Origin: an uncultured Bacteroidales bacterium
GTDB taxonomy: Bacteria; Bacteroidota; Bacteroidia; Bacteroidales; UBA932
Length of the DNA stretch: 64,000 nucleotides
NCBI GenBank assembly: GCA_900541925.1
Contig: UQMB01000001.1
Coordinates: forward strand, 186,001-250,000
Reading direction: 5' to 3'
Shown: piece by piece, positions 27,358 through 36,443 of the stretch
How the letters are laid out: each line of letters begins with the position of its first letter
Numbering within the stretch: the stretch's first letter is position 1
Program-made: the position numbers and the translations under genes
The notes under the pieces: generated by a model
What the model was told of the DNA's origin: nothing
What the model saw: only the letters and a program-made list of their open reading frames with translations
Database searches by the model: none

Positions 27358-28398
27358 ATGGAATCGAGAAGAACTGAGTTGGAATCTCCTCTGAACGAAT
27401 TTGTCAGCGGGATCAAGGCTATCATAGATGGAGCGCGCAGCAACGCAGTCCGCAGCGTGGACTTTTGCCGCGTGCGGATGTATTGGGCCATCGGTCAGCG
27501 AATCGCCGAGAAAGAGCAGCAGGGGAAAGAGCGTGCCGACTACGGGACTTATCTCATCAGAAACCTCGCGAAACAACTGCAGCCGGAGTACGGTAGCGGA
27601 TTTTCCGCCCGTCAATTGGAGATGTGCAGGCAGTTCTACAGGGTATATCCAATTGCGAACGCGCTGCGTTCGCAATTAAGCTGGACTCAATACAGGACTC
27701 TGATTCAGATACCGGATCCCGACAAAAGGGAGTACTATGAACTTGAGGCATTGAATGAAGGATGGACAGGCCGCCAGCTTGAACGCCAGATCAACTCGAT
27801 GCTTTACGAGCGTCTTCTGATGAGCAATGATAAGGAAAAAGTTCTTGCCCTTGCACGCAACGAGCGCCAGCCGGAATTCCCGACTGAAATCATCAAAGAC
27901 CCTATGGTTCTGGAGTTTCTCGGTCTTGAAAAACGCCCAGAGTATTACGAGAAAGACCTTGAAAGCGCAATCATCTCGCATATTGCGGACTTCCTCCTCG
28001 AAATGGGGAAGGGCTTTTCTTTCGTGGCCAGACAGAAAAGGCTTCTGATAGAGGATGACGAGTATTTCGCCGACCTCGTGTTCTACAATCGTCTGCTCCG
28101 TTCATTCGTGGTCATAGAAATCAAGAACCATAAGCTGACCCACCAGGATTTGGGGCAGTTACAGCTCTATGTCAACTACTACGATCGCTACGAAAAGTCC
28201 GAGGACGAGAACCCGACCATCGGAATACTCCTGTGCTCCGACAAGAACGACACTGCCGTCAAGCTCACCCTGCCGGAAGACAACAGGACAATCCTTGCCA
28301 GCAAGTACCAGCTGTACCTTCCGACCACAGAACAGTTCATAGCTGAAATAAACGAAGTTAAGCGGATTGCCGGGCTTAAGGATACGGGGAAACGGTAG
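27358..28398 (+). CDS. DUF1016 / YhcG-type PDDEXK nuclease
   Basis: This 346-residue protein has the two-domain plan of YhcG. The N-terminal helical domain (about 10-160) contains YWAIGQRIAEKEQQGKERADYG and GFSARQLEMCRQFY. The C-terminal nuclease domain (about 190-330) shows Asp in DDEYFADLVFYN and EIK in FVVIEIKNHKL. Both motifs are those of PD-(D/E)XK nucleases. Such genes are frequent beside restriction-modification systems; a direct role in defence is plausible but not shown by sequence. It is the first gene of the island, 50 bases before the methyltransferase. Confidence 0.85.
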   Translation: MESRRTELESPLNEFVSGIKAIIDGARSNAVRSVDFCRVRMYWAIGQRIAEKEQQGKERADYGTYLIRNLAKQLQPEYGSGFSARQLEMCRQFYRVYPIANALRSQLSWTQYRTLIQIPDPDKREYYELEALNEGWTGRQLERQINSMLYERLLMSNDKEKVLALARNERQPEFPTEIIKDPMVLEFLGLEKRPEYYEKDLESAIISHIADFLLEMGKGFSFVARQKRLLIEDDEYFADLVFYNRLLRSFVVIEIKNHKLTHQDLGQLQLYVNYYDRYEKSEDENPTIGILLCSDKNDTAVKLTLPEDNRTILASKYQLYLPTTEQFIAEINEVKRIAGLKDTGKR

Positions 28399-28448
28399 GT
28401 TTGGGAGGATTTTGACGTTTACTGTTATAGCAAAGAGGTACTATAAGC

Positions 28449-29573
28449 ATGATAGGTATTTTTTCATTTTTCGCCGGGGCAGGTTTCCTTGATTTGGGTT
28501 TTGAGACCACCGGACATTATAAGACATTGTTTGTCAATGAATTTAAAGATTCTTTCAATCAGATTTATCAGTTTTCAAGAGAAAGAATGGGGATTCCTTC
28601 GCCGACATACGGACATCACGTCGGGGATGTAGCGGTATGGCTTAACGATAAGGATGAGAACAATAAATTGCATAACTGGGTAAAAGAATCAAGGTGTTTG
28701 GATGGTATCGATATGGTGGGCTTCATCGGAGGCCCACCGTGCCCGGATTTCTCTGTTGCAGGAAAAAATAAAGGAAAGGAAGGGGATAACGGAAAACTGT
28801 CTCAAACATATGTTAATCTCATATGTGACATTAAGCCGGACTTCTTTGTCTTCGAGAATGTAAAAGGCTTATATAGAACGGCTAAACATAGAGAGTTCTT
28901 TGAACAGTTGAAATCTCAATTGAGAGCGGCTGGCTATAATATGACTGAGCAACTTATAAACTCCATTGAATTTGGTGCGCCGCAAGATAGAGACCGAATT
29001 ATCTTGGTTGGTTTTCAGCGAAAATTCTCAAAACCCTTGGGCGTTGTGTCAAAGGCTGGTACGATTACAAACTTTGATTGGGATAAAAACAAGAAGTTCT
29101 CAAGGGATGTTTTCAATTTGCAATGGCCCACGACTTCAAGGTATGTAGAGAATGGAGAGCTGTCTATGCCAGAGGGTATTATCCCCGAGCTGACGGTACA
29201 ATATTGGTGGGAGAAAAATGACGTGGCCAATCATCCCAACGAGTCTATGTATTTTAAGCCACGAGCAGGATTGTACAGGTTTGAATCCAAAGATGAGGGG
29301 GATAATGAAAAGAAATGCTACAAGAGGCTACATCGTTGGCGCTACTCCCCAACAGCTGCGTATGGCAATAATGAGGTTCATATTCATCCGTATTTACCAA
29401 GGAGAATATCTGTAGCTGAAGCTCTTGCCATACAATCGCTTCCAGCATCTTATGTGATACCTGATACTGTTACTCTTACAGATGCATTTAAGACAATTGG
29501 CAATGGCGTTCCCTATTTGGCGGCTAAGGGCATTGCGCTTGATATTTATGATTATGTAACCCGCAAACACTAA
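28449..29573 (+). CDS. DNA (cytosine-5) methyltransferase
   Basis: This 374-residue enzyme has the ordered motifs of m5C methyltransferases: I (FFAGAGFLDLGFE), IV with catalytic Cys98 (GGPPCPDFSVAG), VI (FENVKG, 135-140), VIII (QDRDRIILVGF) and X (TIGNGVPYLAAKGIA). The target-recognition region lies between VIII and IX, about residues 200-300. The gene is clearly AT-richer than the chromosomal genes on both sides. It is followed four bases later by mcrB, so methylation and restriction are probably made together, as in LlaJI- or BsuMI-like systems. The recognition sequence cannot be read. Confidence 0.93.
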   Translation: MIGIFSFFAGAGFLDLGFETTGHYKTLFVNEFKDSFNQIYQFSRERMGIPSPTYGHHVGDVAVWLNDKDENNKLHNWVKESRCLDGIDMVGFIGGPPCPDFSVAGKNKGKEGDNGKLSQTYVNLICDIKPDFFVFENVKGLYRTAKHREFFEQLKSQLRAAGYNMTEQLINSIEFGAPQDRDRIILVGFQRKFSKPLGVVSKAGTITNFDWDKNKKFSRDVFNLQWPTTSRYVENGELSMPEGIIPELTVQYWWEKNDVANHPNESMYFKPRAGLYRFESKDEGDNEKKCYKRLHRWRYSPTAAYGNNEVHIHPYLPRRISVAEALAIQSLPASYVIPDTVTLTDAFKTIGNGVPYLAAKGIALDIYDYVTRKH

Positions 29574-29577
29574 TGTT

Positions 29578-30936
29578 ATGGAACTACAACACTTGATTAG
29601 CCTGATAAAGGAGTTGACTCCTGGCACAAGATGCAAGTATGTCAGGGGTGAGGATTATTGTACTTTTGTGGGTGTCGAGGAGGAAGAACCACGAGTCAAT
29701 GCGCTAACTCCTACTGGAGAAAACCATAGCGTTGCCGGTTCATATCTTACAAAACTGGCGGACAGCATAAAAGGATATGTCCCGTTCAATATCAGTCAAC
29801 TGATGAATAATAGCGGGTCTAATCGGCCTGTTATTGAATCCATTATTGCTCACACGTCAGAATTCTATTGGATTCAGCATGATCGGGCAAAATATGTAGT
29901 ATGGATACCATCGAAACGGCATGATCCAAATTTATTACTGGAGTGGGAAGACACTGAATCCTTGAAACGAATGGAGCTTGAGAATGTTGCGCTTGAGAGT
30001 CAAAAGAAAAAGGATGAAAATGACAAGTCCTTTGTCCAAAAGATTGAGATTCTCTTGAAAGCCAAGAAAAACCTCATCTTGACAGGTGCTCCGGGCACCG
30101 GTAAGACATATATCGCCAAGCAGGTGGCGGCATCGATAGTATCAGACGGCACGAAGAAATGGAGTGAGCTTGATGATTCGCAGCGCGGGCAGGTGGGCTT
30201 TGTGCAGTTCCACCCGTCATTCGACTACACAGACTTCGTTGAGGGACTCCGTCCGGACAAAGACGGCAACTTCTCACGTCAGGACGGCATCTTCAAGGAA
30301 TTCTGCAAGAAAGCCATCAAGAACACGGAAGATAACTTCATCTTTATCATCGATGAAATTAACCGGGGCGAGCTCTCCAAGATATTCGGCGAACTCTTCT
30401 ACTCCATCGAACCGGACTACCGGGGCGTTGAGGGACGGGTCAAGACGCAGTACATCAATATGGTCGAGGACGGAGACGAATTCAAAGAAGGCTTCTACAT
30501 TCCGGAGAATGTTCTCATCATCGGCACGATGAACGATGTGGACCGGGGAGTCGAGGCTATGGACTTCGCCATCCGCCGCCGCTTCGCGTGGAAGGAAGTC
30601 ACCGCCGAAGAAAGCGCACTGAATATGGGCGTCTCCGGCACCGCTCTCGCCAAGATGAACGCCGTCAACGCGGTCATCAAGTCCAAGCTCGGTGCGGCCT
30701 ACTGCATCGGTGGAGCCTACTTCCGGAAATTGAACGGCGATGACTTCGGTGAACTCTGGGACAACCACCTCTGCGGCATCGTTACAGAATACTTCCGGGG
30801 CGAGCCGGAAGCCGAAGCCCGCATCGCGGAAATCAAAGTCGCTTACGATGCCGCCGAAGAAAAGAAACCGGACACGGCATCAGATTCAGAAAACACCGAA
30901 ACCTCTGAACCCGAGAGCAAACCGTCAGCCGAATAA
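29578..30936 (+). CDS. McrB-type AAA+ GTPase of a restriction system
   Basis: This 452-residue protein has an N-terminal specificity-like domain (1-160) and a McrB-type AAA+ motor (165-400). Walker A is GAPGTGKT (170-177); Walker B is FIFIIDEINRGELSK; IIGTMNDVDRGVEAMD is the McrB signature thought to discriminate GTP, followed by the arginine-containing FAIRRRFAW. The tail is acidic and low in complexity. Base composition changes inside the gene near 30,060: AT-rich before and GC-rich after. The motor assembles with McrC. The stop overlaps the mcrC start (TAATG). Confidence 0.92.
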   Translation: MELQHLISLIKELTPGTRCKYVRGEDYCTFVGVEEEEPRVNALTPTGENHSVAGSYLTKLADSIKGYVPFNISQLMNNSGSNRPVIESIIAHTSEFYWIQHDRAKYVVWIPSKRHDPNLLLEWEDTESLKRMELENVALESQKKKDENDKSFVQKIEILLKAKKNLILTGAPGTGKTYIAKQVAASIVSDGTKKWSELDDSQRGQVGFVQFHPSFDYTDFVEGLRPDKDGNFSRQDGIFKEFCKKAIKNTEDNFIFIIDEINRGELSKIFGELFYSIEPDYRGVEGRVKTQYINMVEDGDEFKEGFYIPENVLIIGTMNDVDRGVEAMDFAIRRRFAWKEVTAEESALNMGVSGTALAKMNAVNAVIKSKLGAAYCIGGAYFRKLNGDDFGELWDNHLCGIVTEYFRGEPEAEARIAEIKVAYDAAEEKKPDTASDSENTETSEPESKPSAE

Positions 30937-32339
30937 TGCGCATCGTAACGACAGACAACAACTGCGGCAACTTCATTGTCAGCGATCCTCAGGCCGTCCG
31001 CGACCTGCGGAACATTGCCGACTGCCGCATTGACGCTCTCGTTGACAAAAACAAGAACGGTGTCTGGCTCTTCCCGAGCCGCGAGGAGAACTACGACGAC
31101 AAGATTGATGGCGAGCTGATACTGTCCCTCACCGATGACGGTCGCCTCACCACCGGCAACATAATGGGCTTCATCGGCTGCGGAGATACTGAACTGACCA
31201 TCCGCTCCCGCTTCTCCAAATCGGCGGACAACGACTGGTTTATGCAGTATATGCTCCAGAAGGTCTTCGCTATCAATATTTTCGACCTCCGTCACAAGCT
31301 CGGTGAAGACAGCGCCCTCGACATCGCCGCCCTCCTTTTCCCGTACTTCCTCCAGAAAGCCGTCCTTCAGGGCATCTACCGCGAATACATCCGCTGCGCT
31401 CACAACGATAGCCGCGTGCGCGGATCGATGGACGTCAGCGCCCACATCCGTGAGAACTATCCTTTCCGCAACGGCAGGATCGCCTACACCACCCGCGAGT
31501 ACGACTACGACAACTCCGTCACGGAGCTGATCCGCCACACCATAGAGTACCTCCGGAGCAAGTCCGATTCCAAAGGCATCCTCTACTCCACGCCGGAAAC
31601 CCAGGACTACATCAAGCGTATAATCCAGGCCACTCCGACCTACAAACGAGGAGACCTCGGGAAAGTGATGCTGGCGAACTCCAAGCCGAAGATTCACCCG
31701 TACTATTCCGAATACCGTCCGCTTCAGAAACTCTGCCTCCAGATTCTCCGCCACGAGAAACTCGGCTACGGCGAATCCTCCCCAAGCCGCATCCACGGAG
31801 TCCTCTTCGATGGAGCCTGGCTCTGGGAGGAATATCTGAACCTAACCCTCACGAAAGCGGGCTTCACTCATCCGAAAAACAAGACAGGCGAAGGAGCCAT
31901 CTTCCCGTTCCTTGACTGCCCGAACAAATACAAACGCTTCCCGGACTTCATTAAGGGCAATGTTATTGCCGATGCCAAATACAAACGCCTCTCTGACCCC
32001 AAGGACTCTCGCCGCTTCAACGATGACATCCGGCGCGAAGACCTCAGCCAGATGATTTCCTACCTCCACATCACCTCCTCCAAGACCGGCATCTTCATCT
32101 GCCCCTCCGAACTCCTGGTGATGAACCCCGACAACGGCGAATACTATCCCGACACCAAGTTCATCCTCCGCCAGGACGAACTCTTCGTCTACAAAATCGG
32201 CGACCTCTCAGGCGATGGCGGCCGCATCCTCATCATCGGCCTCAATATCCCTCGCTCTCCCTCCACCTACCGCGACTTCGCCGCCGCGATGTCCCTCACC
32301 GAGACCGGCCTGCTCAAGGCTCTGCAAGGAAACATTTAG
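30936..32339 (+). CDS. McrC-type restriction endonuclease subunit
   Basis: This 467-residue protein has an N-terminal McrB-binding region (LTDDGRLTTGNIMGFIGCGDTELTIRSRFS) and a C-terminal PD-(D/E)XK nuclease. The active-site pattern is FPDFIKGNVIADAKYK (near residue 345) with the downstream DLSQMISYLH. McrC cuts DNA when activated by the McrB ring. Composition is GC-rich like the second half of mcrB. It converges on thrA with 31 bases between stops. Confidence 0.93.
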   Translation: MRIVTTDNNCGNFIVSDPQAVRDLRNIADCRIDALVDKNKNGVWLFPSREENYDDKIDGELILSLTDDGRLTTGNIMGFIGCGDTELTIRSRFSKSADNDWFMQYMLQKVFAINIFDLRHKLGEDSALDIAALLFPYFLQKAVLQGIYREYIRCAHNDSRVRGSMDVSAHIRENYPFRNGRIAYTTREYDYDNSVTELIRHTIEYLRSKSDSKGILYSTPETQDYIKRIIQATPTYKRGDLGKVMLANSKPKIHPYYSEYRPLQKLCLQILRHEKLGYGESSPSRIHGVLFDGAWLWEEYLNLTLTKAGFTHPKNKTGEGAIFPFLDCPNKYKRFPDFIKGNVIADAKYKRLSDPKDSRRFNDDIRREDLSQMISYLHITSSKTGIFICPSELLVMNPDNGEYYPDTKFILRQDELFVYKIGDLSGDGGRILIIGLNIPRSPSTYRDFAAAMSLTETGLLKALQGNI

Positions 32340-32380
32340 GAATCAACCGATACAATTAAAACCATTTATCCTAAATGTTT
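32330..32380. terminator. Inverted repeat at mcrC-thrA convergence
   Basis: Arms AAACATTTAGGA (32330-32341) and TCCTAAATGTTT (32369-32380) pair perfectly over 12 bp with a 27-base loop. Each arm contains one gene's stop codon. It may be a bidirectional terminator or a scar of island insertion. Confidence 0.5.
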
Positions 32381-34812
32381 ACTATTCTCATTATGTCCGC
32401 GAACACGCCCGCGGCTGTCACTCCCGCTCCGGCACCATAGCCCTGGATGAGCATAGGGTGCTTGTCGTATCTCTCTGTGGTGAGCAGGATTATGTTGTTC
32501 GACCCGTCCAGTGACCAGGCCGGGCTGCCGGCTCCCACTTCTTCGAGGGAGACCCCACACTTGCCGCGGTCCATCCTTGCCACGAAGCGCCACCGGAGAC
32601 TCTTGCTCTCGAGTTCCGCCCTGCGCCTCTCGAAATCCCCGTCGAGCGAGGGGAGTCTCTCCCAGAATTCCTCAAGGCTGCATTCGAAGAAGTCCTGCGG
32701 GATGAAAAGATGCTTCTCGACATCTTCCATGCTGACTTCGTATCCTGCCTCCCTTGAGAGTATCACCAGCTTGCGGATGACATCCAGACCGGACAGGTCC
32801 ACTCTCGGGTCCGGCTCCGAAAAGCCCTGCTCCTGCGCCATCCTGACCGCCTTGCTGAACGGCACCGTAGCCGAGATGGTGTTGAAGATGAAGTTGAGGG
32901 TGCCACTGAGCACCGCCTGAAGCTTGAGGATGTGGTCGCCGCTGTTGCGCAGGTCGTTGATGGTGCTGATTATCGGAAGGCCTGCGCCCACATTGGTCTC
33001 GAAGAGGAACTTGACTCCGCGATGGAGGGCTGTCCGCTTGAGGGCTACATAGGTCGCGTAGTCGGAGGATGCGGCGATCTTGTTGGCCGCCACGACTGAG
33101 ATGCCGCGGCTCAGGAAGTCCTCATAAAGGGAGGCGATCTGCGGGCTTGCGGTACAGTCCACGAAGACGGAGTTGAAAATGTTCATCCCCGTCACCTCGG
33201 CCTTGAGAGTGTCCGGATTGATGCTTATGCCTCCTTCGAGGGCTTGCCGCCATCCGGCTGGGTCTATCCCGTCGCGGAGGAACACTCCCTTCGCGCTTCT
33301 GGCTATGCCGACGACATTTATCTTGAGGTTGCGCTCCTTCATCAGCTTCTCCCGCTGGAGGGCGATCTGGTCGAGGAGCTGCCCGCCGACGGTGCCCGTG
33401 CCGCAGAGGAAGACGTTGAGTTCCTGATACTCTGAGAGGAAGAAGGAGTCGTGTATGACGTTCAGTGTCTTGCGCAGGTATGTCCTGTCCACGACCAGGG
33501 AGATGTTGGTGGAGGACGAGCCCTGTGCACAGGCGACCACGCTGATTCCGTTGCGCCCGAGCGTGCCGAAGAGTTTGCCGGCCACGCCTATGCCGTGCTT
33601 GAGGTTCTCGCCGACCACTGCCACGGCGGCAAGGCCGTTTTCGAGTTTGACCGGGTCGATGGCCCCGCTGGCGATCTCCTCGCTGAATTCGTTGTCGAGA
33701 GCCGTCCTGGCCAGCTCCGCGTCATTCTTGCTTACGCCTATCGAGATGCCCGTCTCTGAGGCTGACTGGGTCACGAGGAAGGCGCTGATGCTCTCTGCCG
33801 CGAGGGCGGAGAAGATGCGGCTGTCCACTCCGACAAGTCCGACCATCGAGGTCCCGCTGAGGGTCAGCAGGCAGATGTTGTCGATGGAGGATATGCCGCA
33901 GATCAGGCGGCTGTCTTCCTTCGTGCGCCGCTTGCGGATGGTGGTTCCGGGGGCGGACGGGTTGAATGTGTTCTTGACTATTATCGGAATCTCCTTGCGG
34001 CAGACGGCATAGAGGGTCGGCGGGTAGATGACCTTCGCCCCGAAGTTGCAGAGCTCCATGGCCTCGTCGTAACTCATCTCGTCTATCACATAGGAGGTCT
34101 TGATGATGCGCGGGTCGGCGGTCATGAAGCCGTCCACGTCGGTCCATATCTCAAGCTGCTCCGCGTCGAGCGCCGCCGCTATCAGGCTCGCGCTGTAGTC
34201 GGAGCCGCCGCGTCCAAGGTTGGTGATTTCTGAGCTGGCGGAGTCGGAAGAAATGAACCCCGGCACCACCGCTATGTCGTCTGACATCGCGTATCCGGCG
34301 AAGGCCTTGCGTATGAGCGGGTAGCTGGTCCTGGTGTCTGCCGCGTCCGCCCTCCCGGAGCGTACGGTGCGGATGAACTGGAGTGAGTCATACAGGCGCC
34401 CTCCCGGGATCACTTCCGCCACTATCAGCGAGGATATGCGCTCCCCGAAGCTCAGGATTTCGTCCTTTGCCTTGCGCGGAAGGACTCCGAGCATATAGAC
34501 TCCTCCGCATATCTCCGACAGCCTGTCGCAGAGCGCTCCGACCTTGTCTTTGAGAATGGCTCGCCGTTCGCTGTCTCCGACGAGCTCGTCGCACATGACA
34601 AGGTGCCTTTCACGCAGTCCGTCCAGAATGTCCTTGTAGGAAGCGTCCCCGCTCTCCGCGAGGCCGGAGGCCTTGACCAGACTGTCCGTGACTCCGCCGA
34701 GCGCGGATACGACCACTATGACCCGCCCCTTGCAGGCGGAAACTATATTTTTGACCTGGCGGAGACTGTCGGGGGTGCCGACGGAAGTGCCGCCGAATTT
34801 CAGTACTTTCAT
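32371..34812 (-). CDS. thrA: Bifunctional aspartokinase / homoserine dehydrogenase
   Basis: The start at ATG 34812 is chosen because MKVLKFGGTSVG is the usual N terminus; an in-frame ATG 33 bases upstream adds an unlikely extension. The 813-residue protein has an aspartokinase domain (1-300, KFGGTSVGT, LGRGGSDYSA), two ACT-type regulatory segments (about 310-450), and homoserine dehydrogenase (from about 460, FLCGTGTVGGQLL; NVGAGLPIIST). It performs the first and third steps of the threonine/methionine branch. Its homoserine product feeds MetX at 40.5 kb. Feedback by threonine is known for the family. Confidence 0.96.
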   Translation of the reverse strand: MKVLKFGGTSVGTPDSLRQVKNIVSACKGRVIVVVSALGGVTDSLVKASGLAESGDASYKDILDGLRERHLVMCDELVGDSERRAILKDKVGALCDRLSEICGGVYMLGVLPRKAKDEILSFGERISSLIVAEVIPGGRLYDSLQFIRTVRSGRADAADTRTSYPLIRKAFAGYAMSDDIAVVPGFISSDSASSEITNLGRGGSDYSASLIAAALDAEQLEIWTDVDGFMTADPRIIKTSYVIDEMSYDEAMELCNFGAKVIYPPTLYAVCRKEIPIIVKNTFNPSAPGTTIRKRRTKEDSRLICGISSIDNICLLTLSGTSMVGLVGVDSRIFSALAAESISAFLVTQSASETGISIGVSKNDAELARTALDNEFSEEIASGAIDPVKLENGLAAVAVVGENLKHGIGVAGKLFGTLGRNGISVVACAQGSSSTNISLVVDRTYLRKTLNVIHDSFFLSEYQELNVFLCGTGTVGGQLLDQIALQREKLMKERNLKINVVGIARSAKGVFLRDGIDPAGWRQALEGGISINPDTLKAEVTGMNIFNSVFVDCTASPQIASLYEDFLSRGISVVAANKIAASSDYATYVALKRTALHRGVKFLFETNVGAGLPIISTINDLRNSGDHILKLQAVLSGTLNFIFNTISATVPFSKAVRMAQEQGFSEPDPRVDLSGLDVIRKLVILSREAGYEVSMEDVEKHLFIPQDFFECSLEEFWERLPSLDGDFERRRAELESKSLRWRFVARMDRGKCGVSLEEVGAGSPAWSLDGSNNIILLTTERYDKHPMLIQGYGAGAGVTAAGVFADIMRIVNI

Positions 34813-34832
34813 ATATATGATAAATTTCGGCC

Positions 34833-34863
34833 CAAATTTAGCCAATATTGACCTTGTGACAAA
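34833..34863 (-). promoter_or_regulatory. Promoter of thrA
   Basis: On the minus strand TTTG (34863-34860), 19 bases and TAAATTTG (34840-34833) form a full consensus match. The start codon follows 20 bases later. The 131-base spacer also serves leuA, for which no clear promoter match was seen. Confidence 0.7.
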
Positions 34864-34943
34864 AAAACATGGATAAAACTTGCTTTTTACGGAATAGAAT
34901 GCGAACTTAGCGAACCGTTAGAAGTTATTGCCGCTATAGTAAA

Positions 34944-36443
34944 ATGAATTCCGACAGAATTTACATTTTTGATACCACTTTGCGTGATGGTGAGCAGGTG
35001 CCAGGGTGCCAGCTCAACACTGTGGAGAAAATCCAGGTCGCCAAGGCGCTGGAAGAATTGGGCGTGGATGTCATCGAGGCCGGTTTCCCGGTGTCGAGCC
35101 CCGGGGATTTCAACTCGGTGGTGGAGATTTCCAAGGCAGTCACCTGGCCGACGATATGCGCGCTCACCCGTGCGGTGCAGAAAGACATCGACGTGGCCGC
35201 CGACGCGCTCAAATATGCCAAACACAAGCGAATACATACAGGTATCGGCACATCCGACTCCCATATCAAGTACAAGTTCAACTCGACCAGGGAAGAGATA
35301 CTTGAGCGTGCCGTGGCTGCGGTGAAGTATGCCAGGAAGTATGTCGAGGATGTGGAGTTCTACGCCGAGGATGCCGGGCGCACGGACAATGAGTACCTTG
35401 CGAGGGTGGTCGAGGCCGTCATCAAGGCCGGGGCCACGGTGGTCAACATCCCTGACACGACTGGTTACTGCCTCCCGTCCGAGTACGCCGCCAAGATCAA
35501 ATATCTGGTCGACAATGTGGACGGCATAGACAGGGCGGTCATATCGACCCATTGCCACAACGACCTCGGCATGGCCACGGCCAACACCATGTCCGGCCTC
35601 CTCGCGGGGGCCCGCCAGTGCGAGGTCACGATCAACGGTGTCGGGGAGAGGGCCGGCAACACGGCATTGGAGGAGATAGCGATGATCATCCGCAGCCACA
35701 GCGACATCCCGCTCGTGACCAACATCAACACCTCCCGTATCGCCCCGGTGAGCAGGATGGTCTCCAACCTCATGAACATGCCGGTCCAGGCCAACAAGGC
35801 CATAGTGGGACGCAACGCTTTCGCCCACTCTTCGGGCATACATCAGGACGGAGTGCTCAAGAATGCCAGCACCTACGAGATCATCGATCCCAAGGATGTG
35901 GGAATTGACGACAACGACATAGTTCTCACGGCCAGGAGCGGCCATGCGGCGCTCAAATACCGGCTGGAAGTGCTGGGCATCAAGATGGAGGGCGAGAAGC
36001 TCGACGCCTTCTACGACGAGTTCCTCAAACTCGCCGACAAGAAGAAACAGGTCAGCGACGACGACCTGCTCGTGCTTGCCGGAGCCGACAGGGCCGGAGA
36101 CCATCATGTCAAGCTGGAGTATCTCCAGGTGACGAGCGGCAAGGGCCTGCGGCCCGTGGCCAGTGTCGGGCTTGACATTGCCGGGGAGAAATTCGAGGCG
36201 TCCTCACGCGGCAACGGTCCGGTGGACGCCGCCATCAGCGCCCTCAAACTCATCATCAAACGCCAGATGGTCATCAAGGAGTTCACTATCCAGAATATTA
36301 CCAAGGGTTCCGATGATGTGGGCAAGGTGCATATGCAGGTGGAGTACGACGGCCATGTCTATTATGGATTCGGAGCTGATACCGATATCGTCACCGCATC
36401 TGTGGAGGCGTTCATAGACTGTATAAACCGCTTCCGCAGATGA
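34944..36443 (+). CDS. leuA: 2-isopropylmalate synthase
   Basis: This 499-residue enzyme condenses acetyl-CoA with 2-oxoisovalerate, the first leucine-specific step. Features are the catalytic loop FDTTLRDGEQVPG, metal-binding HCHNDLGMATAN and GVGERAGNTALEE, and GRNAFAHSSGIHQDG. The C-terminal region (from about 390) is the leucine-sensing LeuA dimer domain (TSGKGLRPVASV, GNGPVDAAISAL). Citramalate synthase is a less likely reading given the adjacent leuCDB. The next start lies four bases inside its end. Confidence 0.95.
   Translation: MNSDRIYIFDTTLRDGEQVPGCQLNTVEKIQVAKALEELGVDVIEAGFPVSSPGDFNSVVEISKAVTWPTICALTRAVQKDIDVAADALKYAKHKRIHTGIGTSDSHIKYKFNSTREEILERAVAAVKYARKYVEDVEFYAEDAGRTDNEYLARVVEAVIKAGATVVNIPDTTGYCLPSEYAAKIKYLVDNVDGIDRAVISTHCHNDLGMATANTMSGLLAGARQCEVTINGVGERAGNTALEEIAMIIRSHSDIPLVTNINTSRIAPVSRMVSNLMNMPVQANKAIVGRNAFAHSSGIHQDGVLKNASTYEIIDPKDVGIDDNDIVLTARSGHAALKYRLEVLGIKMEGEKLDAFYDEFLKLADKKKQVSDDDLLVLAGADRAGDHHVKLEYLQVTSGKGLRPVASVGLDIAGEKFEASSRGNGPVDAAISALKLIIKRQMVIKEFTIQNITKGSDDVGKVHMQVEYDGHVYYGFGADTDIVTASVEAFIDCINRFRR

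Noticed and set aside
34869..34910. 13-codon ORF before leuA as a possible leucine leader peptide
   Set aside because: Only one Leu codon and no terminator between it and leuA.
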